Below are positions 25,465-33,871 of a stretch of 40,021 nt of DNA, one piece after another. The position numbers and the translations under genes were made by a program. A model generated the notes under the pieces. The model made no database searches, was not told the origin of the DNA, and worked only from the letters and a program-made list of their open reading frames with translations. This DNA is from an uncultured Erysipelotrichaceae bacterium (GTDB lineage: Bacteria; Bacillota_I; Bacilli_A; RF39; UBA660), in assembly GCA_902773675.1 (NCBI GenBank), contig CACYFN010000027.1:1-40021 (forward strand). The letters are read 5' to 3'. Position 1 is the stretch's first letter. Each line of letters begins with the position of its first letter.

Positions 25465-25856
25465 CTAATTATTAAATCTTAATAAATATCCATCAGGATC
25501 CTGTATTAAAAATTCTAAATCATTATATATTTTATCATTTACTTGGTAATTATGTATTTCTAATTCTTTAAATATTATTAAATTTTTACTCTTTATTAAA
25601 TTAAATTATACAATTCAGTAACATTAGAAACACTCATACTAATATTAATTCCTCTACCAAAAGGATACTCCATATCTCCAACATTCCAAATATCATTTTC
25701 CTCTTGTATCATAATTTGATTACCTTCAAGTTCTAAAAAGCAAAATTTATCATCTATTCTTTCATATATTATTTTAAATCCTATACTTTTATAAAATTCT
25801 TTACTTATATTTATATCACTAACACTCAATTCAGGTATTAAACTATTAAATTTCAT
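25465..25856 (-). pseudogene. VOC-family (glyoxalase/bleomycin resistance) gene, frameshifted
   Basis: The 5' part has the VOC start LIPELSVSDINISKEFYKSIGF, FCFLELEGNQIMIQEE and GINISMSVSNVTELYN, and stops at 25598-25596. In another frame the expected C-terminus continues to TAG 25467-25465: KNLIIFKELEIHNYQVNDK, then LIQDPDGYLLRFNN. At the break the minus strand reads AATTTAATTTAATAAAG. Removing one 5-base copy of the tandem repeat restores a continuous frame (YNLIKSKN). A 5-base tandem duplication therefore explains the shift. Intact it would be about 130 residues, normal for one VOC module. The start overlaps the rdgB stop. Confidence 0.85.
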
Positions 25857-26415
25857 TATTATCAATCTTTCTTTTTAAATCCATTAAAGCCAAATATCTA
25901 GCACTTATCTTATTTTTTTCATAACTATCTAATTCAGCTAATGTTTTACCATTATCAAGTTCAAATATAGAATCAAAACCAAATCCATTAGAACCACGCA
26001 TAACATTAGATATATTACCTTCTAGTATACCTTTACCTTCTATATAATCAATGCCATTATAATAAACAATAACACATACAAATTCACATGATCTATCATT
26101 ATATTTATTTACTTCATTTATTAAGTATTCATTTCTATCTAAATCAGTTGCATTATCTCCTAAAAATCTATGAGTATTAACTCCTGGAAATCCATCTAGG
26201 CAATTAATACATAAACCTGAATCATCAGCAATAACTTCTTCAAGAATTAATTCATATATATACTTAGCTTTCTTTTTAGCATTCTCTAAAAAAGTATTAC
26301 CATCTTCATCAATATCACAATTAATATTTTTATCTTTTAAAGAATATATTTTATAATCTTTAAATATATCCTTAATTTCTTCTAATTTACCTTTATTATT
26401 ACTAGCAACTACCAT
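25846..26415 (-). CDS. rdgB: XTP/dITP pyrophosphatase (RdgB/HAM1)
   Basis: A 189-residue nucleotide-pool sanitising enzyme that hydrolyses XTP, ITP and dITP to monophosphates. It starts MVVASNNKGKLEEI (S/T-x-N-x-x-K substrate loop), and carries NTFLENAKKKAKY, VIADDSGLCINCLDGFPGV (metal-binding acidic pair) and a C-terminal GFGFDSIFEL ... TLAELDSYEKNKISARYLAL block. Length is typical. The ATG lies just after the stop of the MBL gene with GGAGTAAG as ribosome site, so it belongs to a four-gene unit (P-loop kinase, MBL, rdgB, VOC). Confidence 0.95.
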   Translation of the reverse strand: MVVASNNKGKLEEIKDIFKDYKIYSLKDKNINCDIDEDGNTFLENAKKKAKYIYELILEEVIADDSGLCINCLDGFPGVNTHRFLGDNATDLDRNEYLINEVNKYNDRSCEFVCVIVYYNGIDYIEGKGILEGNISNVMRGSNGFGFDSIFELDNGKTLAELDSYEKNKISARYLALMDLKRKIDNNEI

Positions 26416-26418
26416 ATC

Positions 26419-27054
26419 TTACTCCATAAGTACTTTTACATCAGTAATACCTTCTAATAATTTTTTAAACCTATATGCATCTTCTACTGTACCAACAATA
26501 GTTTTATAATGAATAGGAATAACTATACTAGGTTTAATACTTTTAATTAATTCTGAAGCTTCCAATACATCCATAGTATAAACTCCTCCAATAGGTACAC
26601 ATGCAATATCACATTTAATATTTCTTATTTCATCTATATTATCAGTATCCCCTGCAACATAAATAACATTATCTAAATTAATAATATAACCTACCCAATG
26701 ATATTCTTTCTTATGAAAGTCTTTATTTATATTATAGGCAGGTACTGTACTAAACTTTATAAAATCAATATTATAATTATTATTTACATCAACCACTAAT
26801 ATATTATCTTCATTAAATCCAATATTTTTTACCTTTTCTTCTAAATCATATGGAATTACAATCTTAGTACTATCCTTTTTTATACACATTATATCATCAT
26901 TACTAAAGTGATCATAATGAGAATGTGTAATAAATATATAATCAGCATCCTGATTATATTTATTATTAAGTAGATAAGGATCAAAATATATAATTTTATT
27001 ATCATATTTAATCCTTAAAGCACTTTGACTAATTAATTCAATATTATTTATCAT
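26419..27054 (-). CDS. MBL-fold metallo-hydrolase (UPF0173/YtkL-like)
   Basis: A 211-residue metallo-beta-lactamase-fold protein. It carries the metal motif THSHYDHFSNDD, then YVAGDTDNIDEI, ACVPIGGVYTMDVLEA and a late metal His in IVIPIHYKT. The core opens IELISQSALRIKYDNKIIYFDPYL, typical of the UlaG/YtkL-like group whose substrates are mostly unknown. The start overlaps the upstream kinase gene by 11 bases with AAGGAGTTAAAA as ribosome site. RdgB follows 3 bases after its stop. Confidence 0.88.
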   Translation of the reverse strand: MINNIELISQSALRIKYDNKIIYFDPYLLNNKYNQDADYIFITHSHYDHFSNDDIMCIKKDSTKIVIPYDLEEKVKNIGFNEDNILVVDVNNNYNIDFIKFSTVPAYNINKDFHKKEYHWVGYIINLDNVIYVAGDTDNIDEIRNIKCDIACVPIGGVYTMDVLEASELIKSIKPSIVIPIHYKTIVGTVEDAYRFKKLLEGITDVKVLME

Positions 27055-27538
27055 GTTTTAACTCCTTTATAAACTCTTTAGCTTTTTTTTCATATTCATC
27101 TAAAGTAGTATTAATTATAATATAATCATAATTATAATCTTCAACAGAAGCATCTGAATAATTAGATGTTATTTTATTTTGATTTTCTCTTTTAATAAGT
27201 AAAGAATAAGCACTAAACTCATCAACTACCCTTTTAATTTCCTCAGGCTCTCTAATATGAATAAACATAATATCATTATTACTATTATTAAAAATATTAA
27301 CTGCATCCTTAATACTATTAAAAGCCATATCATTATATTCGGTAGTTAACTTCTTTAAATCTGATAAAAACTTACGATCCTTTTCAGTCTTCTTACCAGT
27401 CCATCCAATTACTCTAGCAACCTCTTTAACTTTATCAATAGATGAAAAATTATAAACACTTGCATACTTACTACACAATTCTACAAATGTATCTTTACCA
27501 CATCCACCAGTACCATTAATTACAACTATTTTTTTCAT
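27044..27538 (-). CDS. P-loop nucleotide/nucleoside-type kinase
   Basis: A 164-residue kinase with Walker A GTGGCGKDT (9-17), resembling deoxynucleotide monophosphate, phosphomevalonate and dephospho-CoA kinase folds. Downstream are a FLSDLKKLTTEYND helix, a FIHIREPEEIKRVV segment and the terminal YDYIIINTTLDEYEKKA strand-helix. The LID region with basic residues is near LLIKRENQNK. Substrate is not clear from sequence. It is first gene of the unit running to 25465 and starts after a GGGAGGGTAT site. A candidate extended -10 (TGC-TAAAAT, 27561-27556) lies just upstream. Confidence 0.78.
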   Translation of the reverse strand: MKKIVVINGTGGCGKDTFVELCSKYASVYNFSSIDKVKEVARVIGWTGKKTEKDRKFLSDLKKLTTEYNDMAFNSIKDAVNIFNNSNNDIMFIHIREPEEIKRVVDEFSAYSLLIKRENQNKITSNYSDASVEDYNYDYIIINTTLDEYEKKAKEFIKELKHDK

Positions 27539-27599
27539 TTATACCCTCCCATACCATTTTAGCACATTTACAAAAATAAAAAAATAGGATTACATCAAT

Positions 27600-27628
27600 T
27601 TGACATTCATAAGACATTTTGTTATAAT
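27600..27628 (+). promoter_or_regulatory. Consensus sigma-A promoter of the NlpC/P60 gene
   Basis: TTGACA (27600-27605), 17 bases, TATAAT (27623-27628): both hexamers match consensus perfectly at optimal spacing. The leader to the GTG start is about 40 bases and carries AAAGGAG. Confidence 0.92.
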
Positions 27629-27674
27629 CGAAAATGTGTGTCGCTAAAAAAGGCATACAAAAAGGAGAATTAAT

Positions 27675-28400
27675 GTGAAAAAGATATTTAAAACATTATT
27701 ATTAGTTTCTATTTTATTACTATCTAATACATTTATATTGGAGGTAAGTTCATTAGAAACAGGCAACTATGAAATATATCCAATTAAACAAGAAGAAAAT
27801 ATATTATTTAATAAAAATAATAATTCAGTTTTAAAAATAGTGATAAATAAAGAAAAAATAACCAAAAGCATTTTAGAAACTAATAATACTATTGTTGAAA
27901 TGGAAAATGAAAGAATAGAAAGAGAAAGACTTGAACAAGAAAGAATTGAAAGAGAAAGACAAGAGCAACTTAGACTTGAACAAGAAAGAATTGAAAGAGA
28001 AAGATTAATAAATAGTTATAATGAAAACTATGTACAATTTGATTCAAGCAATAATGATTTAGCTAGTTTTGCTCTACAATTTGTAGGTAATCCATATGTT
28101 GCAGGTGGATCATCACTTACCGAAGGAACCGATTGTTCAGGATTTGTAATGAGAGTATATGAACATTTCGGAATATCTCTACCTCGTACCGCTCCAGCTC
28201 AAGCAACAGTAGGATATGCAGTATCACTAGATTCTGCTCAACCAGGAGATATAGTATCATACGGATATAATAGTATAGTAAGTCACTCAGCAATTTATTT
28301 AGGTAATGAAAGAATTGTTCATGCAGCAACACCAAGAGATGGTATTACAACTGCAAGTGTATATATGATGCCAATTATAACCATAAGAAGAATAGGATAA
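27675..28400 (+). CDS. Secreted NlpC/P60 cell-wall endopeptidase
   Basis: A 241-residue exported peptidoglycan hydrolase. A signal peptide covers about 1-26, followed by a linker and a heptad-like Glu/Arg/Gln-rich repeat (about 77-111, with ERERLEQERIERER) expected to form a coiled coil. The C-terminal NlpC/P60 domain has catalytic Cys154 in GTDCSGFVMR, His204 in VSHSAIYLG and His216 as third residue. Such enzymes cut gamma-D-Glu-diaminopimelate or Lys bonds during growth or separation. GTG start with AAAGGAG; the overlapping ATG meets TGA at once. The consensus promoter and shared terminator make it an independent, probably strongly expressed unit. Confidence 0.93.
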   Translation: MKKIFKTLLLVSILLLSNTFILEVSSLETGNYEIYPIKQEENILFNKNNNSVLKIVINKEKITKSILETNNTIVEMENERIERERLEQERIERERQEQLRLEQERIERERLINSYNENYVQFDSSNNDLASFALQFVGNPYVAGGSSLTEGTDCSGFVMRVYEHFGISLPRTAPAQATVGYAVSLDSAQPGDIVSYGYNSIVSHSAIYLGNERIVHAATPRDGITTASVYMMPIITIRRIG

Positions 28401-28428
28401 AGAATTTACTTTATCCTATCTTTTTTTT
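28394..28428 (+). terminator. Terminator of the NlpC/P60 gene
   Basis: Stem AGGATAAAG / CTTTATCCT, then ATC and eight Ts on the plus strand. The convergent gene ends inside it (28416); on the minus strand the T-tract is weak. Confidence 0.85.
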
Positions 28429-29291
28429 ACTTTATTTTTTTCACTAACAATTTTTTCATATGGAATATCAGGGTTTAATAATCTAGATATTCTCACTTTA
28501 GAAGTATTATTAATATTAAAATTCATTTTCTTTATATCTTTTAAATCATATTTAATAATAGGAACATCTACTTCCACAACCCTATATTTATTAATATTTA
28601 TACAATAAATAAAATATTTTTTAATAACAATTTTATTATCTTTAATTTTAACATTAATTAAAGGACTTTCAAATAAAGAATCATTTAAAACTATATTTTC
28701 TAAATCATAATTATCAAATATAGAATAATAACCTGTTTCATAAACTTCATCCATCCTAAGTTCAGCTTTTAAAATATCAGAAATAATCTTTTTACTAGGA
28801 ATAACCTTATCATTAATAATTCTACCATTGATAATCATATTATAAACTATTTCATCATCACAACTAGTAAATAATGATTCAAGTTCATCATAATCTTTAT
28901 AATATTCTCTACGTTCTCCATCTTTAATAAAACTCTTTATTAATATTGCATCCCTACCATCTTTTAAAACACAATATTGAATACCATTACCAAATCCATC
29001 ACCAAATACAAAATAAGAATCATTATAATTAAATAATTGATTAACAAACTTAAACATATTTGGAAAAATAAATCTATTATGCATAGGAATACTTGAATAA
29101 GGAAAACTGAATCTTCGATCATCCTCTAAATACTTATTAATTTGAAAATCAGTATATTCATTATGATGATAAATAATTTCATGGCTATCAAAAATAGTAA
29201 TATTTTTTAAACTAGGAATCATCAATTGAATACAATCACTACCAACATATAAATTATCCAACTTTTTAACCATTATTTCATTTTCTTGCAT
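28416..29291 (-). CDS. Hypothetical protein
   Basis: About 291 residues from the ATG at 29291 (GAGAGGAGAA site; an in-frame start at 29306 precedes the site). No signal peptide or TM helix. An aromatic-rich N-terminal half has DSHEIIYHHNEYTDFQI and PMHNRFIFPNMFKF, followed by a strand-rich C-terminal half. The layout loosely recalls the two kinase-like proteins in the window (a YCVLKDGRDAILIKSF strand) but no catalytic loop is visible. Function unknown. It is monocistronic and convergent with the NlpC/P60 gene. Confidence 0.65.
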   Translation of the reverse strand: MQENEIMVKKLDNLYVGSDCIQLMIPSLKNITIFDSHEIIYHHNEYTDFQINKYLEDDRRFSFPYSSIPMHNRFIFPNMFKFVNQLFNYNDSYFVFGDGFGNGIQYCVLKDGRDAILIKSFIKDGERREYYKDYDELESLFTSCDDEIVYNMIINGRIINDKVIPSKKIISDILKAELRMDEVYETGYYSIFDNYDLENIVLNDSLFESPLINVKIKDNKIVIKKYFIYCININKYRVVEVDVPIIKYDLKDIKKMNFNINNTSKVRISRLLNPDIPYEKIVSEKNKVKKR

Positions 29292-29343
29292 AAATTCTCC
29301 TCTCAATATACTAATTCTAACATATCAAAAAAAAGAAGTAAAG

Positions 29344-29365
29344 AAAAAGAAGAATTATCTTCTTC
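29344..29365 (-). terminator. Terminator of the GGDEF gene
   Basis: Stem GAAGAA / TTCTTC around the stop codon, followed on the minus strand by a T-rich tract. Confidence 0.6.
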
Positions 29366-30326
29366 TATCTAAACCAAGTACTTTATAAGTATCACGCTTA
29401 TCCTCTGATAATAATATATCAGCTTTCTTATATAATTCTTTATAAGATTCATTATTTTCTCTAACCACAATTCCAGAATTAATAGCAAATATTTCATTAA
29501 TATTTAAATCAATATTTTTAACTTCTTCTTTAATAATTAACATCTTAAGTATTACATCATCTAAAGATTCCGTATTAGAAATTAAAGAAAATTCATCTCC
29601 ACCAATTCTATATAAACTTGTACCAGTTAAAATTTTACATTTCTTACCACTTGCATCAATAGTATAAAAATACTTAGGAAAATGCCTTCTTAATATTTCC
29701 GCAGTCTTATTAATATATTCATCTCCATATGCATGACTATAATTATCATTGATATTTTTTAATCTAAATAAATCAAATAAACCACATAATAAATAATCAT
29801 CTAATTTTATACTTTCAATTCTTTTATCATACGCAGATCTATTTCCTAACCCAGTTAAAGAATCTATTTCTGCAGCTCTATAAAGTGGTTTATATTTTTC
29901 ATAATTAGATAAAATAATTCTCATATAATCAACAAAAACATTAAGAAAATTTTTATCAACATTTATATCAGAATAATCATAAGTAATTGCAACAACATAT
30001 TTAAAATTTTCAAAAAATACTGGAATAAACAAATTAGTTTTTATATTCTTCTTATTAGATTTAAAAATATAATATTTACTATCTTCAACATATGCTTTTA
30101 AAAGATTTAAAATAGTAGTTGTATCACTAGAACTATTTACCATCATAGGTTGATTAAATTTATGAATATAATCATCATTCTCATCTGTTCTATATATAAT
30201 AACATCACTTGCATTAAATATTTCCTTAGAAACATATAAAGATTTTTCTATTCCTTCTCTTATATCCTTATATCCAAAAGCAGTAGAAATAATAGAATAA
30301 ACCGAATAATAATTATTATTCTGCAT
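29355..30326 (-). CDS. GGDEF-domain protein (putative diguanylate cyclase)
   Basis: About 323 residues. The N-terminal part (about 1-145) has GAF-like features (ASDVIIYRTDEN, NLFIPVFFENFKYVVAITYD). The GGDEF domain follows: DSLTGLGNRSAYDKRI, FDLFRLKNINDNYSHAYGDEYI and the active site RIGGDEFSLI (242-246). The signature is complete, so cyclic-di-GMP synthesis is possible. No clear RxxD inhibitory site is seen. The minus frame is open further upstream through the tRNA gene, but the ATG at 30326 with a GGGTGGTG site is the real start. It is the only c-di-GMP-type gene in the window. Confidence 0.88.
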   Translation of the reverse strand: MQNNNYYSVYSIISTAFGYKDIREGIEKSLYVSKEIFNASDVIIYRTDENDDYIHKFNQPMMVNSSSDTTTILNLLKAYVEDSKYYIFKSNKKNIKTNLFIPVFFENFKYVVAITYDYSDINVDKNFLNVFVDYMRIILSNYEKYKPLYRAAEIDSLTGLGNRSAYDKRIESIKLDDYLLCGLFDLFRLKNINDNYSHAYGDEYINKTAEILRRHFPKYFYTIDASGKKCKILTGTSLYRIGGDEFSLISNTESLDDVILKMLIIKEEVKNIDLNINEIFAINSGIVVRENNESYKELYKKADILLSEDKRDTYKVLGLDRRR

Positions 30327-30340
30327 AAAAACACCACCCG

Positions 30341-30369
30341 AAAATAAAAAACTAGATATATACCTAGTT
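30341..30369 (-). terminator. Terminator downstream of tRNA-Met
   Basis: Stem AACTAG / CTAGTT (30350-30355 with 30364-30369) is followed on the minus strand by TTTTATTTT, between the tRNA and the GGDEF gene. Confidence 0.7.
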
Positions 30370-30381
30370 ATAATCAAATTA

Positions 30382-30458
30382 TGGTAGCGACGGGGAGATT
30401 CGAACTCTCGACACCATGGGTATGAACCATGTGCTCTAGCCAACTGAGCTACATCGCC
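30382..30458 (-). tRNA. tRNA-Met (CAU anticodon)
   Basis: A 77-nt cloverleaf including encoded CCA. Acceptor GGCGATG pairs with CGTCGCT (two G-U pairs), D-arm GCTCAGTTGGCTAGAGC, anticodon stem CATGG / CCATG with loop TTCATAC (anticodon CAT), T-arm GAGAGTTCGAATCTC, discriminator A. The acceptor starts with a pair (G-U), so it is an elongator and not initiator Met. A CAU tRNA could also be tRNA-Ile2 after lysidine modification; sequence alone does not exclude that. Confidence 0.95.
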
Positions 30459-30476
30459 AAAAACATAAGCAATATA

Positions 30477-30505
30477 ATAATACCATATTTTCTTATGTTT
30501 TACAA
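30477..30505 (-). promoter_or_regulatory. tRNA promoter
   Basis: TTGTAA (30505-30500), 17 bases, TATTAT (30482-30477) on the minus strand, about 20 bases upstream of the mature tRNA 5' end. Confidence 0.6.
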
Positions 30506-30522
30506 TACCTAAATTAATTTTT

Positions 30523-31029
30523 TTACTTAACTTTAATTCCTGGTATTCCAACAACTGTAGAATTAGCATCAATATCTTTAAGAACAACCGCATTCGCACC
30601 TATCTTAACATTATCTCCAATAGTAATATTACCCAGTATTTTAGCTCCACTACCTATAAAAACATTATTACCAATAGTTGGATGCCTTTTACCTTTATCC
30701 TTCCCAGTACCACCTAAAGTAACACCATGAAACATAGTAACATTATCACCTATTATAGCTGTTTCTCCAATAACTACCCCAACTCCATGATCAATAAATA
30801 AATTAGAACCAATTATCGCTCCTGGATGTATTTCAATACCAGTTATTCTTTTCCCTTTTTCAGAAATATATCTAGCCATTATATAATGCTTTTTTAAATA
30901 TAAATAATGAGCAATCTTATAATATATCATTATTTTAAAACTAGGATACATAAATACTTCCCAAACACTATTTATAGCCGGATCTTTCCTTCTTATTAAT
31001 TTTATTTGATTTTTAATATATTTAAACAT
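30523..31029 (-). CDS. cysE: Serine O-acetyltransferase
   Basis: A 168-residue CysE/EpsC-type enzyme making O-acetylserine for cysteine synthesis. A short N-terminal helical part ([29 protein letters not shown]) precedes left-handed beta-helix hexapeptide repeats: [59 protein letters not shown] and VVVGIPG. His in IDHG and the GGTGK loop are the catalytic and substrate signatures. Compared with E. coli it lacks much of the N-terminal domain, as common in Firmicutes. RBS AGGTGGTAAT. It is monocistronic. Confidence 0.94.
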   Translation of the reverse strand: MFKYIKNQIKLIRRKDPAINSVWEVFMYPSFKIMIYYKIAHYLYLKKHYIMARYISEKGKRITGIEIHPGAIIGSNLFIDHGVGVVIGETAIIGDNVTMFHGVTLGGTGKDKGKRHPTIGNNVFIGSGAKILGNITIGDNVKIGANAVVLKDIDANSTVVGIPGIKVK

Positions 31030-31076
31030 ATTACCACCTAATATATTATATAAATAATAAAAAAATTGGTATAAAC

Positions 31077-31103
31077 AAAAAAAGTAAATAACAATTATTT
31101 ACT
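31077..31103 (-). terminator. Terminator downstream of the 274-residue gene
   Basis: A perfect 9-bp stem AGTAAATAA / TTATTTACT with 3-base loop, then a T-run on the minus strand. It overlaps the stop codon of the gene at 31095. Confidence 0.85.
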
Positions 31104-31919
31104 TATAGTTTTAACTTTACAACTTCTACCATTATATGACATAGTTTTAAAAAGTCCATTTATCAAAAAAATCATATAATCAAATTCATCAATTTCTTTA
31201 TATTTTTTTTCTTTTAAATAATGTCTAACATAATTCATATCTAATTGATTACCATAGATATATTTCTTTATATTTGATGGTAAATACAATAATAATTTGG
31301 ATATTTTATCATAATCAATAAAAATATTGTAATTATCCTCAAAACTAATAAAATCATATTTCTCATAAATACTCTTTAATAAATCATAATCCTTATTAAC
31401 TAAAGAAATATTATCATTTGATTTATAAGATGACATTGCATACATGTTTAACATAAGATCATAAAAATTTTTATTATGCTCACTCAAAGATAAAGAACTT
31501 ACTATTAATGCGTTCTGCCTATTTCTATTTATTATATCATCAAACTCATTAATACTTTTAATAGTAATAAAAGGTCTTTGAAATATTTCAGCAAGACTTA
31601 TATTATTCCAATGATAAATATCACTTATAAACTCACTTCCACTCATTAAAGTATAATCAAATATATTATTATTATCAATAATCCCAATATAATGAATAAA
31701 ATCATAACCATCTCTATACAAAACATTTGAATACATAGAAAATTCTTGTTCATTATTATTTTCTTGCCAAGACCATATATCATCAGTAACTAATATTAAT
31801 TTATATGCTTTTTTATAAAAATAATCACCAATAGCATAACAAAAGCATCCTAAAACATCAGGCCTAGTACTTAAAAACTTATTAATATTTTCTATATCAT
31901 TATTATAATTTTCATCCAT
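31095..31919 (-). CDS. Hypothetical protein downstream of sigE
   Basis: A 274-residue soluble protein. The N-terminal half (about 15-120) alternates strands and helices ([47 protein letters not shown]), loosely recalling nucleotidyltransferase-like folds. No conserved G-S-x-D motif is present. The second half is helical. It lies 49 bases downstream of sigE where B. subtilis has sigG, but it is not a sigma factor. Function unknown. Co-transcription with spoIIGA-sigE is possible, since no terminator is seen between them. Confidence 0.65.
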   Translation of the reverse strand: MDENYNNDIENINKFLSTRPDVLGCFCYAIGDYFYKKAYKLILVTDDIWSWQENNNEQEFSMYSNVLYRDGYDFIHYIGIIDNNNIFDYTLMSGSEFISDIYHWNNISLAEIFQRPFITIKSINEFDDIINRNRQNALIVSSLSLSEHNKNFYDLMLNMYAMSSYKSNDNISLVNKDYDLLKSIYEKYDFISFEDNYNIFIDYDKISKLLLYLPSNIKKYIYGNQLDMNYVRHYLKEKKYKEIDEFDYMIFLINGLFKTMSYNGRSCKVKTISK

Positions 31920-31968
31920 TTATTTATCACCACTTTCAAAGTATAACACATAAAAATATCAAAATCAA

Positions 31969-32652
31969 TCAACTCTGTATACATTTTAACCTATTAATAA
32001 CTTTTTTTTCAATTCTAGATATATAAGATTGACTAATACCCATTAAATCAGCAACTTCCTTTTGTGTTAATTCCTTATGATTAAAAAGTCCATATCTCAT
32101 AATCATTATTTTTTTATCTCTTTCATTTAATTTAGATATCTCTCTATATAATAATTTTCTTTCTAATTCTTCTTCAATAACACGGGTAACAACATCTTCA
32201 TCAGTGCCTAAAATATCTTCTAAATGTAGCTCATTACCTTCACTATCATAACTTAAATTATCTTCAAAACTAACTTCACCATTTCTTTTTTTATTTTTTC
32301 TTAAAAACATAAGTATTTCATTATCAATACAACGAGAAACATAAGTAGCTAGTTTTATATTTTTATCTAATTTATAAGTATTAACTCCCTTAATTAAACC
32401 AATAGTACCAATACTAACTAAATCTTCTAAATCAACTTTAGTATTTTCATATTTCTTAGCTAAAAATACTACTAATCTTAAATTATGCTCAATTAATTTA
32501 CTTTTTGCATTCAAATCTCCATTCATACTTTTCTCTACATAAAACACTTCTTCTTCTTTAGATAAAGGCTCCGGTAATTTATCTAAACTACCAACAAAAT
32601 AAACATTAGACTTAAATAAACTAATAATAAAATTAATAATTTTCTTTATCAT
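31969..32652 (-). CDS. sigE: Sporulation sigma factor, SigE type
   Basis: A 227-residue sigma-70 family factor. A hydrophobic/basic N-terminal extension (about 1-25, MIKKIINFIISLFKS) precedes YFVGSLDKLPEPLSKEEE, matching the pro-SigE leader and cleavage region. Region 2 follows: NLRLVVFLAKKYENTKVDLEDLVSIGTIGLIKGVNTY and IKLATYVSRCIDNEILMFLR, then region 4 with EVADLMGISQSYISRIEKK as helix-turn-helix. It directs mother-cell transcription after septation in B. subtilis. It overlaps spoIIGA by 4 bases, exactly the arrangement of protease and precursor. RBS GGAGGG. Confidence 0.93.
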   Translation of the reverse strand: MIKKIINFIISLFKSNVYFVGSLDKLPEPLSKEEEVFYVEKSMNGDLNAKSKLIEHNLRLVVFLAKKYENTKVDLEDLVSIGTIGLIKGVNTYKLDKNIKLATYVSRCIDNEILMFLRKNKKRNGEVSFEDNLSYDSEGNELHLEDILGTDEDVVTRVIEEELERKLLYREISKLNERDKKIMIMRYGLFNHKELTQKEVADLMGISQSYISRIEKKVINRLKCIQS

Positions 32653-33422
32653 ATACCCTCCATTTTATTATTTAATAAAACATCCACTCCATCTAAATTA
32701 ATACTATCAATAATACCTAATAATATATTATTAAATACCATTTTATTAATAACTACCTTATCTATCTTAATACATTTAACTAAACTACTACCACTTACAG
32801 TATTAAGTGGTATATACCTATATTTATCAAAATTAAATATTAATTTCCTTTTATCAATTAATATAACTTTTTTATGTGTAATAGGATCAATTAAATTATT
32901 ACCACTATCCATATAACCAATTAAATCTACATACTGATTATTTAAATATATTCTAACATTATAATAATTAGAATAATTACTTTTATAATTTTTTATTTCT
33001 TTTACATAAAAATACATTATTAATGGAAACAAAATAATAATTAATGAAATATTAATACTATATTTATTATGATAAAAAATAATACCATCATGTTTAGAAA
33101 ATAAATTATTAACTAAGTATAATCCCCCTCCTAAAAAAATACTAATAAAATATAAATAAATAATGTTTTTTATAGTGTATTTTATATCTCTATATCCAAA
33201 CCCAATTAAAATCATCATAATACTAATTAATATCTTAAAAATAAATAATAAAAAATTACTAATATTAAAAAATAAAAATAATATACTTAATCCTCCAAAA
33301 AAAGAAGCATATATAATTCTTATTAATTTAACTCTTCTTTTAAGTAGTATAGATACACCTAATAATAACATAAAATCGAAAAAGAAATTAATAATCATTA
33401 CTAAATCTAAATATACTATCAC
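32649..33422 (-). CDS. spoIIGA: SpoIIGA-like pro-SigE processing aspartic protease
   Basis: A 257-residue membrane protein. It has five closely spaced N-terminal TM helices (first about 140 residues), then a cytosolic domain with the aspartic-protease motif YMDSGNNLIDPITHKKVILID (Asp172), and the end NKMVFNNILLGIIDSINLDGVDVLLNN. SpoIIGA is thought to work as a dimer triggered by forespore SpoIIR, cutting the SigE pro-sequence. GTG start at 33422 with a GGTGA site. Its stop overlaps the sigE start (ATGA), which supports the assignment strongly. Slightly shorter than the B. subtilis protein. Confidence 0.92.
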   Translation of the reverse strand: MIVYLDLVMIINFFFDFMLLLGVSILLKRRVKLIRIIYASFFGGLSILFLFFNISNFLLFIFKILISIMMILIGFGYRDIKYTIKNIIYLYFISIFLGGGLYLVNNLFSKHDGIIFYHNKYSINISLIIILFPLIMYFYVKEIKNYKSNYSNYYNVRIYLNNQYVDLIGYMDSGNNLIDPITHKKVILIDKRKLIFNFDKYRYIPLNTVSGSSLVKCIKIDKVVINKMVFNNILLGIIDSINLDGVDVLLNNKMEGI

Positions 33423-33440
33423 TTAGATCACCAAAAAAAT

Positions 33441-33469
33441 TATAAAATAAAAGACACATTTAATGTGTC
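33441..33469 (-). terminator. Terminator between the paralogue pair and spoIIGA
   Basis: Stem GACACAT / ATGTGTC (33453-33469) across the stop codon of the gene at 33460, followed on the minus strand by a T-rich tract. Confidence 0.8.
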
Positions 33470-33807
33470 GTATTATCTGTTAATAATCTAATTTTAGCAT
33501 TTTCAAGTTCCATTTTATCAGCATAATTCATATCTTCTGGTTCTTCATATACTTCTTCTAATGCATTAATAATAACATCACTCATATTAATTCTATGACC
33601 TTTTTCATCAATAGAGTGATAGTATTCATTATCAACCATACCACTTTGATATCTATAACAAGCAGCTTCACATAATAATAAGTATTCTTCTTTAGTTTTA
33701 ATGAAACCATAATTACTAAATGTTAAAGCAATTAACTTAAGAGCCCTTTTAGTAACATCATATTCATTTAATAAAAATTTAATTTCTTCTTTAGTAAGTT
33801 CAAACAT
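33460..33807 (-). CDS. Hypothetical protein, tandem paralogue A
   Basis: About 115 residues, all-helical and acidic. It starts MFELTKEEIKFLLNEYDVTKRALKL and contains SNYGFIKTKEEYLLLCEAACYRYQSG. The same pattern (E-I-x-x-L-L-x-x-Y-D-[VI]-T-[KR], SN[YF]-x-FIK-[TS]-K, LCE-x-AC-x-RYQS) recurs in the gene 35 bases upstream. The ATG at 33807 follows GGTGGTGAAG; an in-frame start at 33837 lies before that site. No family recognised. Confidence 0.7.
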   Translation of the reverse strand: MFELTKEEIKFLLNEYDVTKRALKLIALTFSNYGFIKTKEEYLLLCEAACYRYQSGMVDNEYYHSIDEKGHRINMSDVIINALEEVYEEPEDMNYADKMELENAKIRLLTDNTTH

Positions 33808-33871
33808 ATCTTCACCACCTGCGTAATATAATAGCACTAAAATAATAATAAATCAAATATAAAAAGATAAA

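Noticed and set aside
27977-28020. Glu/Arg codon repeats in the NlpC/P60 gene as a CRISPR or DNA-level repeat
   Set aside because: The periodicity encodes a coiled-coil peptide repeat within an intact frame. No CRISPR array occurs anywhere in the window.
30327-30599. N-terminal extension of the GGDEF protein
   Set aside because: The extension reads through the tRNA-Met gene and its terminator; a proper ribosome site precedes the ATG at 30326.
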